Shown piece after piece: positions 1 to 8,302 of a stretch of 64,000 bases of DNA; positions within the stretch are counted from its first letter, which is position 1; each line of letters opens with the position of its first letter. Location of the stretch: NCBI RefSeq assembly GCF_009755665.1, contig NZ_CP046622.1, positions 3,224,001 through 3,288,000 of the forward strand, written 5' to 3'. The notes beneath the pieces are model-generated. The model worked only from the letters and a program-made list of their open reading frames with translations, was not told where the DNA came from and did not search any database. Position numbers and translations under genes: made by a program. This DNA is from Variovorax paradoxus (GTDB lineage Bacteria; Pseudomonadota; Gammaproteobacteria; Burkholderiales; Burkholderiaceae_C).

Positions 1-609
1 GGCCTGCTCAGGCGTTACCGTGCCCAGGGTGCCGGGCGCGCGCGTGCGGAACGGGCCGCCCGAAGCGGTCAGGATGATCTTGTCGATGCGCCGCGACCAG
101 GTGGACGGATCTTCAGGCAGCGACTGGAAGATGGCCGAGTGCTCGCTGTCGATCGGCAGCAGCGTGGCGCCGCCTTCTTGCACGGTGCGCATGAAAAGCT
201 CGCCGCCGACCACCAGCGCTTCCTTGTTGGCCAGCAGAAGCCGCTTGCCGGCACGCGCCGCGGCCAGGCACGGGCCCAGGCCCGCAGCGCCCACAATGGC
301 CGCCATGACGGCATCGACTTCTTCGTGCGATGCTATTTTTTCTATAGCACCAGCGCCATCCAATACTTTCGTCGGGAGATTGTTCTGCTCGAGCTTTTCC
401 GCCAGCAGCGCCGCATGCGGCGCACTGGCCATGACTGCGTAGCGGGGTGAGAACCGCGCGCATTGCGCCAGCAGTTCGTCGACCTTGGTGGAGGCGGACA
501 GCGCAAAAACCTCGAAGCGCTCGGGATGCCGCGAAATGACATCCAGCGTACTGACCCCGACCGAGCCGGTCGAGCCCAGCACCGTGATGCGTTGTTTGGG
601 TGTGTTCAC
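1..609 (-). CDS. dxr: 1-deoxy-D-xylulose 5-phosphate reductoisomerase (3' end beyond window)
   Basis: This is the N-terminal half (203 codons) of DXP reductoisomerase, which makes MEP in the non-mevalonate isoprenoid pathway using NADPH in the cytosol. The reading frame starts at GTG 609 and runs unbroken off the left edge. The NADPH-binding GSTGSVG motif sits at residues 12-18. Further on, AAIVGAAGL, LLANKEALV, PIDSEHSAIFQ and TASGGPFRT match the family in order, the last two forming the metal and substrate region. GTG overlaps the TGA of cdsA by four bases (GTGA), so it is the last visible gene of the rpsB operon. A 17-base AT-rich palindrome (332-348) is read through in frame as AIEKIA in the variable linker. 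The identity is secure; the C-terminus lies outside the window. Confidence 0.93.
   Translation of the reverse strand, partial: MNTPKQRITVLGSTGSVGVSTLDVISRHPERFEVFALSASTKVDELLAQCARFSPRYAVMASAPHAALLAEKLEQNNLPTKVLDGAGAIEKIASHEEVDAVMAAIVGAAGLGPCLAAARAGKRLLLANKEALVVGGELFMRTVQEGGATLLPIDSEHSAIFQSLPEDPSTWSRRIDKIILTASGGPFRTRAPGTLGTVTPEQA
332..348. repeat. Short AT-rich palindrome GCTAT-N7-ATAGC inside dxr
   Basis: GCTAT and ATAGC arms flank a T-rich 7-base spacer. The element is strikingly AT-rich against the surrounding coding sequence and is translated in frame within dxr. From memory, short palindromes of this shape are scattered in Comamonadaceae genomes; this could not be counted here. Confidence 0.45.
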
Positions 610-1451
610 AAGGAAGCCAGCATCATTGCGATGGGAAGCGCCGGCAAGAGGGCATCCACGCGGTCGAGCACGCCGCCGTGGCCCGGTAGCAGGCGGCTGC
701 TGTCCTTGGCGCCCGCGCTGCGCTTGATCAGCGATTCGACCAGGTCGCCGACAACGCTCATCGCGGCAAGAAACACCACGCCCACGAGCAGCAGCCACCA
801 GCCGCGCTCATGCAGACGGGTGTAGAGGCTTGCCACGGTTGCACCAGCCGCCCTGTCGGCCCAGACCCACGCAAAAGCCAGCACCACCACGCCTGCCATG
901 CCGCCCCATACGCCTTCCCAGCTCTTGCCGGGGCTGATAGTGGGAGCGAGCTTGCCGCGGGTGAACTTGAGGCCGAAGGCGCGGCCCGCGAAATAGGCAA
1001 AAACGTCGGCCACCCAGACCAGCACAAGAATGGAAAGCAGAAAGTTGATGCCGACCATGCGCGCCTGCACGGCCGCGAGCCAAGCCACCCAGAGCGCCAG
1101 CAACCCGCCGACCAGCCGCAGGCCGCGCGGAATGCGGGGCCAGCCCGGCACGGCCACGCGCAGCAGCGCGGCGCCACCAAGCACCCAGGCGGCGCTGGCC
1201 AGCAGCCACATGAGCATCAGTGGCCGCTCGAGCAACCCGAGCCACCACGACAACGCACAAAGCGCCACCGTCTCCAGGCCAAGGAACACCGACAGTTGCT
1301 GCCCGTACCCATTGAGTCGGCCCCACTCCCAGGCTCCGGCACCGATCAGCACCAGCATGACGCAGGCAAATGGAACGTGCGACGGATAGAAAAGCGCCGG
1401 CAGCAAGATCGCCAGCAGGACGATGGCCGTGAGAATGCGTTGTTTGAGCAT
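606..1451 (-). CDS. cdsA: Phosphatidate cytidylyltransferase (CDP-diglyceride synthase)
   Basis: CdsA makes CDP-diacylglycerol from phosphatidic acid and CTP at the inner membrane, the branch point of phospholipid synthesis. The 281-residue protein is highly hydrophobic, with about eight predicted membrane segments. The family signature is near the C-terminus (residues about 240-266), with ESLIKRSAGAKDSS then LLPGHGGVLDRVD, holding the conserved Lys and Asp residues. The start is ATG 1451 (MLKQRIL). The open frame continues upstream but only as a shadow of uppS. About 30 bases separate it from uppS and it overlaps dxr by four bases. The length is normal for the family. Confidence 0.95.
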   Translation of the reverse strand: MLKQRILTAIVLLAILLPALFYPSHVPFACVMLVLIGAGAWEWGRLNGYGQQLSVFLGLETVALCALSWWLGLLERPLMLMWLLASAAWVLGGAALLRVAVPGWPRIPRGLRLVGGLLALWVAWLAAVQARMVGINFLLSILVLVWVADVFAYFAGRAFGLKFTRGKLAPTISPGKSWEGVWGGMAGVVVLAFAWVWADRAAGATVASLYTRLHERGWWLLLVGVVFLAAMSVVGDLVESLIKRSAGAKDSSRLLPGHGGVLDRVDALLPALPIAMMLASL

Positions 1452-1480
1452 GCGGCGGTATTTCGGGCCGTTGAAGGCCG

Positions 1481-2224
1481 TCAGGCCAACTGGCGATCTG
1501 AGGTGGAATCGCTGCCAGCCGTGACCTGCGCGGAAGTCTTGCCGAAACGGCGCTCGCGAACCTGGAATGCGGCAATTCCCGCATCCAGTTCGGCTTCGTC
1601 GAACTCCGGCCACAGCTTGTCGCTGAAGAAAAGCTCCGCATAGGCGCTTTGCCACAGCAGGAAGTTCGACAGGCGCTGCTCGCCGCCAGTGCGAATGAGC
1701 AGGTCGGGGTCGGGCACATGAGCCAGGGCCATCGCGCGATCGAGATTGGCTTCGGTGAGCGGCTCGCCCTGCTCGGCCAGCTTGGCGGCTGCCCGTGCAA
1801 TGTCCCATCGGCCGCCATAGTTGAAGCAGACGTTGAGTATGAGCTTGGTGTTCTGCGCCGTGGCCTCTTCGGCATCGACCAGGCCTTGCACCATCTTTTT
1901 GGAGAGCCCGGCCCGCTCGCCGACGAAGTGCAGCCGCACGCCGTCGCGGCTCAGCTTGGGCACTTCGCGTGCGAGCGCACCGACCATGATTTCCATCAGC
2001 CCCGAAACCTCTTCGGGTGGCCGGTTCCAGTTTTCGGACGAAAACGCGAACACCGTGAGAATGCCCACGCCGCGATCGACGCAGGCCCTGACGCAGCGGC
2101 GCAGCGATTCGACGCCCTGCTTGTGACCCGCCACGCGAGGCAGGAATCGCCGCGTGGCCCAGCGTCCGTTGCCATCCATGACGATGGCAACGTGGTGGGG
2201 AATCTGCAGCGAAGACGAGGCCAT
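1481..2224 (-). CDS. uppS: Undecaprenyl diphosphate synthase (cis-prenyltransferase)
   Basis: UppS condenses eight isopentenyl diphosphates onto farnesyl diphosphate to form the C55 lipid carrier for peptidoglycan and other envelope polymers. The N-terminal motif HVAIVMDGNGRWA (residues 11-23) carries the catalytic Asp17. Later motifs VFAFSSENWNRP and the C-terminal PDPLLIRTGGEQRLSNF are diagnostic. ATG 2224 is chosen because GAGG lies six bases upstream. A TTG at 2236 overlapping the frr stop (TTGA) would add four residues. It sits between frr and cdsA, the usual order in beta-proteobacteria. Confidence 0.95.
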   Translation of the reverse strand: MASSSLQIPHHVAIVMDGNGRWATRRFLPRVAGHKQGVESLRRCVRACVDRGVGILTVFAFSSENWNRPPEEVSGLMEIMVGALAREVPKLSRDGVRLHFVGERAGLSKKMVQGLVDAEEATAQNTKLILNVCFNYGGRWDIARAAAKLAEQGEPLTEANLDRAMALAHVPDPDLLIRTGGEQRLSNFLLWQSAYAELFFSDKLWPEFDEAELDAGIAAFQVRERRFGKTSAQVTAGSDSTSDRQLA

Positions 2225-2232
2225 GCGCAGCC

Positions 2233-2802
2233 TCAAACGGCCATGATCTCCGCTTCCTTGGCCGCGACCAGCCGGTCGATTTCCGCGATGTGGCGGTCGG
2301 TGACCTTCTGGATCTCGGCCTCGGCGCGCTTCTGGTCGTCTTCAGAGGCGAGCTTTTCCTTGACCAGCTTCTTGACCGCTTCGTTCGCGTCGCGGCGCAG
2401 GTTGCGCGTGGCGATCTTGGCGCTTTCGCCTTCGTTGCGGACCAGCTTGGTCATTTCCTTGCGGCGCTCTTCGCTCATTGCGGGAAGCGGCACGCGGATC
2501 AGGTCGCCCATCGAGGCCGGGTTCAGGCCCAGGTCGCTTTCGCGGATGGCTTTTTCGATTTTTGCGCCCATGCCCTTTTCCCAGGGCTGGACGCTGATGG
2601 TGCGCGAATCGAGCACCGATACGTTCGCCACCTGGCTCAGGGGAACCTGCGAGCCGTAGTACTCCACATGGATGGAGTCGAGCAGCGCGGAGTTGGCGCG
2701 GCCGGTACGAATCTTGGTGAGGTTGTTCTGGAACGCAGCCAGCGACTGGTTCATCTTCGCATCGGTCGTGCTGCGAATTTCTGCAATGGTAGGGGTGGTC
2801 AT
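2233..2802 (-). CDS. frr: Ribosome recycling factor
   Basis: RRF, with EF-G, splits the post-termination ribosome complex. The start is ATG 2802 ([17 protein letters not shown]), preceded by GAGGAG at good spacing; the open frame extends further upstream but only as a shadow of pyrH. The 189-residue protein shows the family motifs [45 protein letters not shown] and the C-terminal helix [11 protein letters not shown]. It is encoded 11 bases downstream of pyrH and probably cotranscribed. Confidence 0.96.
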   Translation of the reverse strand: MTTPTIAEIRSTTDAKMNQSLAAFQNNLTKIRTGRANSALLDSIHVEYYGSQVPLSQVANVSVLDSRTISVQPWEKGMGAKIEKAIRESDLGLNPASMGDLIRVPLPAMSEERRKEMTKLVRNEGESAKIATRNLRRDANEAVKKLVKEKLASEDDQKRAEAEIQKVTDRHIAEIDRLVAAKEAEIMAV

Positions 2803-2813
2803 CTCAATACTCC

Positions 2814-3536
2814 TCAGGCATGCACCAGCGTGCCTTCGTCCTCGCCCATGACGACGCGCTTGAGTGCGCCGTTCTTGAAGATCGAGAACACCTTGATCGG
2901 CAGCTTCTGGTCGCGGCACAGCGCAAAGGCCGTGGCGTCCATGATGCCGAGATTTTGCGCGATTGCCTCGTCGAACGTGAGCGTGGAATACCGCGTTGCA
3001 TTCGGATGGGTCTTGGGGTCGGCGGAATAGACACCATCGACCTTGGTCGCCTTGAGCACCAGCTCGGCACCTATTTCGGCACCGCGAAGCGCGGCGGCCG
3101 TGTCGGTGGTGAAGAACGGATTGCCGGTACCCGCGGCAAACACCACGACCTTGCCCTCTTCGAGATACTGCAGCGCCTTGGGCCGCACGTAGGGCTCGAC
3201 CACCTGCTCGATGGCAATGGCGGACATCACGCGAGCCACCAGACCCTGCTTGTTCATGGCGTCGGCTAGCGCTAGCGAGTTCATCACCGTGGCCAGCATG
3301 CCCATGTAGTCGGCCGTGGCGCGATCCATGCCAACCGAACCTCCCGCGACACCGCGGAAGATGTTGCCGCCGCCGATGACGACGGCGACTTCCACACCCA
3401 TGTTCACCACCTCAGCCACCTCTTCGACCATGCGAACGATGGTCGCGCGGTTAATACCAAAGGCATCGTCCCCCATTAACGCTTCACCCGACAGCTTCAA
3501 CAAGATTCGCTTGTGGGCTGGACGGGGATCAGACAT
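2814..3536 (-). CDS. pyrH: Uridylate kinase
   Basis: Hexameric bacterial UMP kinase (amino-acid-kinase fold) makes UDP from UMP and ATP; it is unrelated to eukaryotic UMP/CMP kinase. The start is ATG 3536 ([20 protein letters not shown]). Visible family motifs are KLSGEALMG near the N-terminus, [45 protein letters not shown] and [10 protein letters not shown]. Length is 240 residues, as expected. A probable terminator or attenuator lies between tsf and this gene, so part of its expression may come from read-through. Confidence 0.96.
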   Translation of the reverse strand: MSDPRPAHKRILLKLSGEALMGDDAFGINRATIVRMVEEVAEVVNMGVEVAVVIGGGNIFRGVAGGSVGMDRATADYMGMLATVMNSLALADAMNKQGLVARVMSAIAIEQVVEPYVRPKALQYLEEGKVVVFAAGTGNPFFTTDTAAALRGAEIGAELVLKATKVDGVYSADPKTHPNATRYSTLTFDEAIAQNLGIMDATAFALCRDQKLPIKVFSIFKNGALKRVVMGEDEGTLVHA

Positions 3537-3587
3537 GGGCAATTTCCTTACTTGGGTTGGCGGGGGCGAGTGTAGAACGAGGCGGTG

Positions 3588-3623
3588 AAAAAGCGGCGGC
3601 ACACACACGCGCGCCGTCGCTTT
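3588..3623 (-). terminator. Hairpin with U-tract between tsf and pyrH
   Basis: Read on the minus strand, AAAGCGACGGC and GCCGCCGCTTTTT form a GC-rich stem (one mismatch) around a 12-base loop, ending in five T. It fits an intrinsic terminator or partial attenuator after tsf. Confidence 0.6.
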
Positions 3624-3638
3624 AGGGCGTAACAGTTT

Positions 3639-4562
3639 TTACGCGGCGGCCTTGGCGGCAGCAACTTGCGCGGCCACTTCGGCTGCGAAGTCGTCGACCT
3701 TCTTTTCGATGCCTTCGCCGACCACATACAGGGTGAAGCCCTTGATGGTGGTGTCGGCGGCCTTGAGCATCTGCTCGACGGTCTGCTTGTCGTTCTTCAC
3801 GAACGGCTGGTTGTGCAGCGAGACTTCCTTCAGGTACTTCTGCACGCCGCCTTCGATGCGCTTCGCAACGATGTCGGCAGGCTGCGCCTTCTTGCCTTCG
3901 GCTTCGGCCGTCTTGCGGTCTTCTTCCGCCTTGCCGGCGGCAACGGCGCGCTCTTTCTCGATCAGGTCGGCGGGCACGTCTGCAGCCGAGATCGCGACCG
4001 GCTTCATGGCGGCGATATGCATTGCCACGTCCTTGGCCGACGTTTCGTCGCCCTCGAACTCGACCATCACGCCGATGCGCGTGCCGTGCAGGTACGAAGC
4101 CAGCTTGCCGTTGCCGGCAAAGTGCTTGAAGCGGCGGAAGCTCATGTTCTCGCCGATCTTGCCGATCAGGCCCTTGCGCACGTCTTCGAGCGTGGGGCCG
4201 AAGCCGTCCTGCTCATAGGGCAGCGCGCCGAGCGCAGCGATGTCGGCGGGGTTGTTCTTGGCGACCAGCATCGCGGCAGCGTTGGCCATGGCCAGGAAGC
4301 TGTCGTTCTTGGTGACGAAGTCGGTTTCGCAGTTGATTTCGATCATGCCGCCGGCCGAGCCTTCGACAAACGCCGTGACCACGCCTTCGGCGGTGATGCG
4401 ACCCGAAGCCTTGCCAGCCTTGTTGCCGAGCTTGATGCGCAGCAGCTCTTCGGCCTTTTCCATGTTGCCGTCGGCCTCGGTCAGGGCCTTCTTGCATTCC
4501 ATCATGGGCGCGTCGGTCTTTGCGCGCAGTTCGCCGACCATGCTTGCGGTGATTGCAGCCAT
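3639..4562 (-). CDS. tsf: Translation elongation factor Ts
   Basis: EF-Ts is the nucleotide-exchange factor that recycles EF-Tu-GDP. The 307-residue protein begins [20 protein letters not shown]. The UBA-like N-terminal segment with [17 protein letters not shown] is followed by the EF-Tu contact motif [12 protein letters not shown] at about residues 75-90. The core continues through [15 protein letters not shown] and a C-terminal dimerisation subdomain ending in an Ala/Lys-rich tail. It follows rpsB with a hairpin-plus-U-tract between them, as in many bacteria. Confidence 0.97.
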   Translation of the reverse strand: MAAITASMVGELRAKTDAPMMECKKALTEADGNMEKAEELLRIKLGNKAGKASGRITAEGVVTAFVEGSAGGMIEINCETDFVTKNDSFLAMANAAAMLVAKNNPADIAALGALPYEQDGFGPTLEDVRKGLIGKIGENMSFRRFKHFAGNGKLASYLHGTRIGVMVEFEGDETSAKDVAMHIAAMKPVAISAADVPADLIEKERAVAAGKAEEDRKTAEAEGKKAQPADIVAKRIEGGVQKYLKEVSLHNQPFVKNDKQTVEQMLKAADTTIKGFTLYVVGEGIEKKVDDFAAEVAAQVAAAKAAA

Positions 4563-4593
4563 TGTTCTATCTCCGTGTCCAAAAAATCAGATT

Positions 4594-4619
4594 AAAAAAA
4601 AGGGGCACCAAAGCCCCTT
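4594..4619 (-). terminator. Intrinsic terminator/attenuator between rpsB and tsf
   Basis: On the minus strand AAGGGGC-TTTGGT-GCCCCTT forms a perfect 7-bp stem with a 6-base loop, followed at once by a run of T. Placement just after the rpsB stop suggests partial termination that sets the S2 to EF-Ts ratio. Confidence 0.85.
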
Positions 4620-4643
4620 CTTCAGGCGCGTGAGAGCACTCGA

Positions 4644-5396
4644 TCAGGCCGAGGCGCCCTCTTCGACTTCGACGAATTCGTCGCTGCCTTCGGCGATGGC
4701 CTTGACCACGTCACCGGTGGCGCTGTTGCGGCCTTCGATGATCGCGTCGGCGATGCCGCGGGCGTACAGCGTGACAGCCTTCGACGAGTCGTCGTTGCCG
4801 GGAATGACGTAGTCGATGCCTTCGGGCGAGTGGTTGGAGTCCACCACGCCGATCAGCGGAATGCCGAGCTTCTTGGCTTCTGCCACGGCGATCTTGTGGA
4901 AGCCCACATCGATCACGAAGATGGCGTCGGGCAGCGCGGTCATGTCCTGGATGCCGCCGATGTCCTTTTCGAGCTTCTCGATTTCACGCGTGAACGTGAG
5001 CTGCTCTTTCTTGCTCAGGCTTTCGAGGCCGGCTTCTTGCTGGGCCTTCATGTCCTTCAGGCGCTTGATCGAGGTCTTGACGGTCTTGAAGTTGGTCAGC
5101 ATGCCGCCGAGCCAGCGGGTGTCAACGAAAGGCACGCCGGCGCGGCGGGCTTCGGCAGCCACGATTTCACGGGCCTGGCGCTTGGTGCCGACCATGAGGA
5201 TGGTGCCGCGATTGGCGGTGAGCTGCTTGGCGTACTTCATCGCGTCCTGGAACATCGGGAGCGACTTTTCCAGGTTGATGATGTGGATCTTGTTGCGATG
5301 GCCGAAGATGAACGGAGCCATCTTGGGGTTCCAGAAGCGGGTTTGGTGACCGAAGTGGACACCGGCTTCCAGCATTTCGCGCATGGTGGTCGACAT
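4644..5396 (-). CDS. rpsB: 30S ribosomal protein S2
   Basis: S2 binds late to the 30S head and helps anchor S1. The start ATG 5396 gives [20 protein letters not shown], the canonical S2 N-terminus. Family motifs follow: [56 protein letters not shown] and [20 protein letters not shown]. Length is 250 residues. The much longer open frame upstream of this ATG is antisense to the amidase gene and is not coding. It is the first gene of the rpsB-tsf-pyrH-frr-uppS-cdsA-dxr operon. Confidence 0.98.
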   Translation of the reverse strand: MSTTMREMLEAGVHFGHQTRFWNPKMAPFIFGHRNKIHIINLEKSLPMFQDAMKYAKQLTANRGTILMVGTKRQAREIVAAEARRAGVPFVDTRWLGGMLTNFKTVKTSIKRLKDMKAQQEAGLESLSKKEQLTFTREIEKLEKDIGGIQDMTALPDAIFVIDVGFHKIAVAEAKKLGIPLIGVVDSNHSPEGIDYVIPGNDDSSKAVTLYARGIADAIIEGRNSATGDVVKAIAEGSDEFVEVEEGASA

Positions 5397-5540
5397 TGAA
5401 ATTACTCCAAAGGTTGGGTCTAAAATCCAGCCCGTTTTGCGCCTCCTTCGAATGGAGTCACAACACCTTGATTGGGCCGGTTTGCGAATGTGTCTGGCTG
5501 GGTGCGGCGAGAGCCGTCGCATGATCAGCGAAACCCAACG

Positions 5541-5546
5541 AGTATA
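5541..5546 (-). promoter_or_regulatory. Candidate -10 element of the rpsB promoter
   Basis: TATACT on the minus strand lies about 145 bases upstream of rpsB, in the divergent gap with the amidase gene. No good -35 hexamer was found at 16-18 bases, so this is tentative. Confidence 0.35.
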
Positions 5547-5618
5547 GCACGGCCTGCCCCCGTCCTTCCCCCTTGTCCCACCCCGGAACCGAGCCGTCCG
5601 CGCCCTCGCAGCCAACCC

Positions 5619-6944
5619 ATGAACGACCTTCACGCCGTCCGTCTGAACCTTCTGGCAGGCGGCAGCGATGCACGCACCGAAATGGAGCGCGCCATCGAGA
5701 TTTCCGAATCGCCGGCCTGCAAGCATGTTTTCACCCGCACGCTGTTCGACGACGCCCGCCGGCAAGCCGACCGGCCGGCGCTTCAAAGCAGGCTCGCCGG
5801 GCTGGCGTTCACCGCCAAGGACCTGTTCGACATCGAGGGACAGCCGACTCCTGCCGGCTCCATGGTGCTTTCGCATGCCCCGGCCGCCAAGGCGGACGCC
5901 GTAGCCGTGGCGCGGCTGCGCGCCGCAGGCGGCGTACTGACGGGCCGCACCAACATGACCGAGTTCGCTTTCTCCGGCGTGGGCGTCAACCCCCATCACG
6001 GCACCCCGGCAAATGTGAGCGACCGGGCCACGCCGCGCATTCCGGGAGGCTCTTCTTCCGGCGCCGCCGTTTCGGTTGCCACCGGAGCGGCGTTCATCGG
6101 GCTGGGCTCCGACACCGGCGGCTCGATCCGCATTCCCGCGGCGCTGAACGGCATCGTCGGCTTCAAGAGCACCGCCCGACTGGTTCCGGCCGACGGCGCC
6201 CTGCCGCTGTCGACCACGCTGGACACCGTTTGCGCCATGACGCGATCGGTGCGGGACGCCGTCACCGCACATGAAATCCTCGCAGCGCGCCGCGTGACTG
6301 CCGGCGCAGCCTCTCTGGGCGCATACCGGTTGGCCGTGGTGAAGAACGTTTTTTTCGACGGCATCGAGCCTGCCGTGGCCCAGGCTTTCGAAGGCGCGCT
6401 GCGAGCATTGCGGGCCGCTGGCGCCCAGATCGAGGAAATCGCATTGCCTGAATTGGCAGAGCTGCAGGCCATCAACGCCACCGGCGGATTTTCGGCGGCC
6501 GAGTCTTACGCCTGGCACCGGCTGTTGCTGGAACGCAGCGGCGCCGGCTACGACCCGCGCGTTGCGCAGCGCATTCTCAAAGGCGCCGGCATGAAGGCGC
6601 ATGAATACATCGACCTTGTGAATGCCCGGCGCGCCTGGATTGCCCGCGTCGAAGCGGCGCTCGCGCCCTACGACGCCGTGCTGTCGCCAACCGTGCCGAT
6701 CACCGCGCCTCCCATCGCGAGCGTGGCACCGGGGGCCGAGCGCGACGACGAGTTCTTTCGCGTCAACGCACTGCTGCTGCGCAACCCGTCAATCGTCAAC
6801 ATGCTCGACGGCTGCGCCATTTCACTGCCCTGCCATGCCGCCGGCGAGCTGCCCGTCGGCTTGATGCTGTGGCACGCGGCACTGCACGACGACGCCGTTC
6901 TCGCGATTGCCTTACAAACAGAACACGCACTGCGAAGACAATAG
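5619..6944 (+). CDS. Amidase-signature family amidase
   Basis: This 441-residue protein has the amidase-signature Ser-cisSer-Lys triad: Lys67 in FTAKDLFD, the Gly/Ser-rich [10 protein letters not shown] with the cis-Ser at about 145, and nucleophile Ser169 in [14 protein letters not shown]. The family covers GatA, AtzE-like biuret hydrolases and many carboxamide hydrolases; the substrate cannot be told from sequence. There is no gatB or gatC nearby, so a transamidosome role is unlikely. The start is ATG 5619 ([15 protein letters not shown]); the open frame extends further upstream into the rpsB promoter region. It is followed 51 bases later by dadA on the same strand, suggesting a shared role in nitrogen or amino-acid salvage (inference). 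Confidence 0.85.
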   Translation: MNDLHAVRLNLLAGGSDARTEMERAIEISESPACKHVFTRTLFDDARRQADRPALQSRLAGLAFTAKDLFDIEGQPTPAGSMVLSHAPAAKADAVAVARLRAAGGVLTGRTNMTEFAFSGVGVNPHHGTPANVSDRATPRIPGGSSSGAAVSVATGAAFIGLGSDTGGSIRIPAALNGIVGFKSTARLVPADGALPLSTTLDTVCAMTRSVRDAVTAHEILAARRVTAGAASLGAYRLAVVKNVFFDGIEPAVAQAFEGALRALRAAGAQIEEIALPELAELQAINATGGFSAAESYAWHRLLLERSGAGYDPRVAQRILKGAGMKAHEYIDLVNARRAWIARVEAALAPYDAVLSPTVPITAPPIASVAPGAERDDEFFRVNALLLRNPSIVNMLDGCAISLPCHAAGELPVGLMLWHAALHDDAVLAIALQTEHALRRQ

Positions 6945-6995
6945 GCTGCACGCCTAGCGACGGGCGTCAGCCATTTCTTCTTACTCAAGCATTCA

Positions 6996-8252
6996 ATGAA
7001 AATCGCGATCGTGGGCGCCGGCATCATCGGCGTCACCACCGCCTGGGAACTGGCTTCGGACGGCCATGAAGTGTCTGTGTTCGAGCGCCGCGGCGCGGCC
7101 GCCGAGGAAGCCAGTTTTGCCAATGCGGGTGTGGTCGCACCGGGCTATGTAACGCCGTGGGCCGCACCGGGCATGCGCGCCAAGGTGCTGCGTTCACTGC
7201 TCTCTTCCCACGGCGCCATCAAGCTGCGCTGGCCGCTGAATTCACGCGACATCGGCTGGATGTCGCGCTGGCAAAAGGCCTGCAAGCTCGAAACCTATCT
7301 CGCCAACCGCGCCCGCATGCAGCGGCTGGCGTTCTACAGCCGCACCCGCCTGCACGAGGTGACCGAGGCGCGCGAACTCAGCTACGAGCGCAGCGACGGC
7401 TACCTTGTGCTGCTGCGCTCCAAGCGCGAGAAAAAGCTGGTGCAGCCCGGCCTCGACGTGCTGCGGGCGGCTGGCAGCGTCTTTCGCGAAGTCGACGCCG
7501 ACGAGGCTCGGCGCATCGAACCCGCGCTCAGCACCGACACGGCGCTTGCAGGCGCCATCTACCTGCCCGAGGACGAAGTGGCCAACTGCCGCCAGTTCGC
7601 GCTGCTGCTCAAGTGGGAGGCCGAGGCACTCGGCGCCCAATTCCACTTCAATTGCGACATCGCGCCGCTGAGCCGCGCCGAGCCCACATCCGTTTCGCTT
7701 GCAAGCGGTTCCCCGCCGCTGCGGTTCGACGCCGTCGTGGTGTGCGCCGGGCTGGCCTCGGCAGCGCTTGTGCGGCCGCTCGGGCTTCGGGTTCCGCTTG
7801 CTCCCATCTACGGCCACTCCATCAGTGCGCCAATTCGCGAATCGCTCAATGCGCCGCGCAGCGCGGTGATGGACGAACGCTACAAGGTCGCGATCTCGCG
7901 CTTGGGCCAGCGCGTGCGCGTGGCCGGGAGCGCCGAAATCGGCGGTTCGCTGAGCACCATGAATCCATCCGCAGTGCAAACGCTCTACAAGGTGCTGCAC
8001 GACTGGTTCCCCGGCGCGGTCACGCTGCAGTCGGGCGTGCAGCAATGGAAGGGCGCGCGGCCGATGCTTCCCGACGGCCCTCCGGTGCTCGGCGCCAGCG
8101 GCGTGCCGGGCGTCTGGCTCAACCTGGGCCACGGCTCGAGCGGCTGGGCGCTGTCGTGCGGCAGCGCGCGGGTGGTGGCCGACCTGATCGGGGGCCGCGA
8201 TGCCGGCGTCGACCTCGAAGGCCTGGGCGTCGAGCGGCTCCATCTTTCCTAG
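6996..8252 (+). CDS. dadA: D-amino acid dehydrogenase family FAD oxidoreductase
   Basis: This 418-residue flavoprotein of the DAO/DadA family would oxidise D-amino acids to 2-oxo acids, passing electrons to the membrane quinone pool. An N-terminal dinucleotide-binding fold has MKIAIVGAGIIGVTTAWELA (GAGIIG at 7-12). The DadA-type NAGVVAPGYVTPWAAPG follows at about residues 43-60. The C-terminus has the second FAD contact, WLNLGHGSSGWALSCGSA. The start ATG 6996 is unambiguous. Its distance from nnr (50 bases) allows cotranscription. The specific substrate, and whether it is DadA proper or a paralogue, are not settled. Confidence 0.85.
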   Translation: MKIAIVGAGIIGVTTAWELASDGHEVSVFERRGAAAEEASFANAGVVAPGYVTPWAAPGMRAKVLRSLLSSHGAIKLRWPLNSRDIGWMSRWQKACKLETYLANRARMQRLAFYSRTRLHEVTEARELSYERSDGYLVLLRSKREKKLVQPGLDVLRAAGSVFREVDADEARRIEPALSTDTALAGAIYLPEDEVANCRQFALLLKWEAEALGAQFHFNCDIAPLSRAEPTSVSLASGSPPLRFDAVVVCAGLASAALVRPLGLRVPLAPIYGHSISAPIRESLNAPRSAVMDERYKVAISRLGQRVRVAGSAEIGGSLSTMNPSAVQTLYKVLHDWFPGAVTLQSGVQQWKGARPMLPDGPPVLGASGVPGVWLNLGHGSSGWALSCGSARVVADLIGGRDAGVDLEGLGVERLHLS

Positions 8253-8302
8253 AGATACCGCCGCAGCTCCTGCCAGGGCACATGGGGCGGCAAAATGAAC
8301 CG

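Noticed and set aside
5397..6602. N-terminal extension of rpsB by about 400 codons
   Set aside because: It is antisense to the amidase gene; S2 has a standard N-terminus at ATG 5396.
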